From: Glandiceps talaboti
Lineage: Eukaryota; Hemichordata; Enteropneusta; Spengelidae
NCBI RefSeq assembly: GCF_964340395.1
Contig: NC_135549.1
Span: forward strand, 31,864,832 to 31,928,831
Reading direction: 5' to 3'
Length of the DNA: 64,000 nt
This document shows, in pieces, positions 63,101-64,000 of this stretch. The stretch's first letter is position 1; every line of letters begins with the position of its first letter. The position numbers were made by a program, and so were the translations under genes. Below the pieces are notes generated by a model. That model was not told the origin of the DNA and searched no databases. It saw only the letters and a list, made by a program, of their open reading frames with translations.

Positions 63101-63265
63101 AGCGAAAAATATCCCAACCGTATTCTGAGTGCCTCGAACGATGAACATAACTACAAACGTCGCAATTACAATCATCCAACCCCATCCACCGTCTGGTGGT
63201 TCCTCTAGTACAGTAGGCTTTATGGTCTTCACAGCTTTACTGTCTACATCTTTGGAGTATTCCAT
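59784..63265 (-). CDS. SLC16 (monocarboxylate transporter)-like MFS protein, 4 exons, 473 aa
   Basis: The four minus-strand exons join in phase to 1422 nt. The family signature PPDGGWGWMIVIATF stands at the start of helix 1 (residues 23-37), and YFKNRHATAMGIATTGNGCG matches the second signature after helix 4. Twelve helices fit, with a ~60-residue loop 6-7 and a short C-terminal tail. Residues that MCT1-type lactate carriers need are not conserved by my alignment: helix 1 has Gln/Asn near the expected Lys, and helix 8 reads GFSMMVGGFAQG where the Asp...Arg pair is expected. It is therefore likely an orphan SLC16 member with another substrate, in the plasma membrane. Confidence 0.92.
60125..60168. 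repeat. (AC)n microsatellite in SLC16-like intron 3
   Basis: About 22 AC units on the plus strand, next to a TCTG/TCTC-rich stretch. Confidence 0.95.
60331..61176 (-). CDS. SLC16-like exon 3: helices 4-11
   Basis: Acceptor ttctatgacag, donor gtatat on the minus strand. A single 846-nt exon encodes GLARIPAVGMIGRYFKNRH onwards, loop 6-7 (DDDNNKASQKLMTSESDSA), and the C-terminal helices to GFGQLVGPPVAG, the conserved helix 11 block. Phase 1 both sides. Confidence 0.94.
61283..61560. repeat. 51/57-bp tandem repeat in SLC16-like intron 2, about 5 copies
   Basis: Units contain cactacacaacagttgtcac and tgttgttattcaatgaa. Short plus-strand frames here come from the repeat. Confidence 0.9.
61718..61861 (-). 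CDS. SLC16-like exon 2: helices 2-4
   Basis: Acceptor tatattttcacag, donor gtacgt on the minus strand. It encodes GPISAALCKRYSHRQIVFIGGLLTSVSMVISSFATN to FGVLAG, including the helix 2-3 basic loop. 144 nt, phase 1 both sides. Confidence 0.92.
61862..62534 (-). other. Unique part of intron 1 of the SLC16-like gene
   Basis: AT-rich sequence of about 0.67 kb between exon 2 and the donor array; nothing recognised. Confidence 0.7.
62535..63045 (-). repeat. 59-bp x9 array spanning the SLC16-like exon 1 splice donor
   Basis: Copies start at 62535, 62594, 62653, 62712, 62771, 62830, 62889, 62948 and 63007 (the last enters the exon). On the minus strand each holds cagtttgtgtgtag, the donor gtaaga and about 40 nt of intron. 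The copy farthest from the exon has a GC donor (gcaaga). Read-through of the first donor reaches a stop inside the next unit. Confidence 0.97.
63019..63265 (-). CDS. SLC16-like exon 1: start, helix 1, helix 2
   Basis: ATG at 63265 on the minus strand; the 22 residues before PPDGGWGW form the cytosolic N-terminus. It continues through GIFFAVLVDYF to SLCVG. Donor gtaaga. 247 nt, leaves phase 1. The exon end and donor are amplified into the intron. Confidence 0.92.
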
Positions 63266-64000
63266 GTCGGTTTGTGTCTGGATAGATCAAGGGAATTACA
63301 CTGACTACACTCAACAAATATTTGTGTTGATGGCTGAAAGCAACGCTGTCTTATCAACAAAGTTACCTACATCCAATGAATTCCGTTTTGTGTAAACACA
63401 AAATCAGCGTTTGCCGCCTTCAAAGAGTTTTATTATTTATTTATGGCAAGTTACACAAAAAATGACGTACGAAGCCTTTTGACCCCGTCTGACCTAATTT
63501 GTATTTTTGTTTGTTTTCTCCCAATCTCTCTTTTTAAATTCGTTACCATTTATTTTTACCTGTTTTCAACATTTTTATAAATGGACCTATTTAGAATTGC
63601 AGCTAGTGCAGTCATTTTGTGATGACGTGCAAAAGCAGTTCATGTGAGTTGACGACTCGAAGTGGTGCAATATTGTGCAAGAGCTAGACATCTGGTTCAA
63701 AGTACGCTGACGATATATATATGCTACAAAGTCATGCAAATAGAGTGAGCTTGACCTATGGACTATGATTCTACAGCTGGTCAATACAAACGGTCGCTAT
63801 TTAAGTCATCGACATTCACTAAGATATACATATCGAGGTAATACAATATCGTGTATTGACTCTGACAATATTGAATTAAATGAATTGTCTTTGCATCGGC
63901 CACTGTTGTGTACATTTTTTTAAAATTCAACGTTAAAATATGTATATTTCATACCATATCATTGTCGGAAGCTGAGAAACATGAGTAAAACTTCTGGTGG
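63266..64000 (-). promoter_or_regulatory. Upstream region of the SLC16-like gene
   Basis: No other gene recognised. The sequence should hold the 5' untranslated region and promoter, but no start site or clear element could be placed. A possible acceptor (gctttcag) lies about 70 nt before the ATG, so an untranslated first exon further upstream is possible. Confidence 0.3.

Overview
This window is nuclear DNA from an animal, most likely a marine invertebrate deuterostome. It has spliced genes with GT-AG introns, animal gene families (a CTHRC1-like collagen-stalk protein, an SLC16-type transporter, a 12-helix MFS transporter), LTR and non-LTR retrotransposons, a TTAGGG-type interstitial telomeric tract and very abundant minisatellites. 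The expanded CTHRC1-like family, a CR1/L2-type retroelement and minisatellites that include splice donors all point to amphioxus (Branchiostoma), but species was inferred, not tested. All coordinates were read by hand; splice sites were chosen so that exon phases join exactly.

Layout: 1-1853 is a 58-bp satellite running off the left edge. 3811-6290 (minus) is a decayed Ty3/Gypsy pol. 6300-9400 is non-coding with microsatellites, dispersed repeats and telomeric repeats. 9883-37589 (plus) is a complete 13-coding-exon MFS gene (777 aa, 12 helices, two long loops). Its introns hold five large minisatellites, an (AT)n tract, a Harbinger-like MITE and several fold-backs. 37590-46150 is intergenic: dispersed hairpin/microsatellite repeats, a 36/43-bp array, a 23-bp array and a ~245-bp repeat. 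46155-56685 (plus) is a complete 4-exon CTHRC1-like gene (218 aa). Its last intron carries a nested transposon pair: a young LTR element (48994-55082, identical-looking 277-bp LTRs, ATAT target duplication) inside a CR1/L2-type reverse-transcriptase fragment. 59784-63265 (minus) is a complete 4-exon SLC16-like gene (473 aa).

Most interesting signals: (1) at three separate exons in two unrelated genes, the end of the exon plus its splice donor is amplified as a tandem array (65 bp x3, 60 bp x20, 59 bp x9). I recall a similar class (mirage minisatellites) reported in amphioxus, which should be checked. (2) The LTR element has no recognisable reverse transcriptase or integrase. It encodes a Gag with an N-terminal helix-hairpin-helix domain and carries a captured, broken TatD/TATDN2-like nuclease segment ending in a 70-bp snap-back palindrome, plus three tandem hairpins in its leader. 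(3) The transposon nesting can be resolved to the base, giving an exact order of events. No prokaryotic system, CRISPR array or RNA gene was seen.
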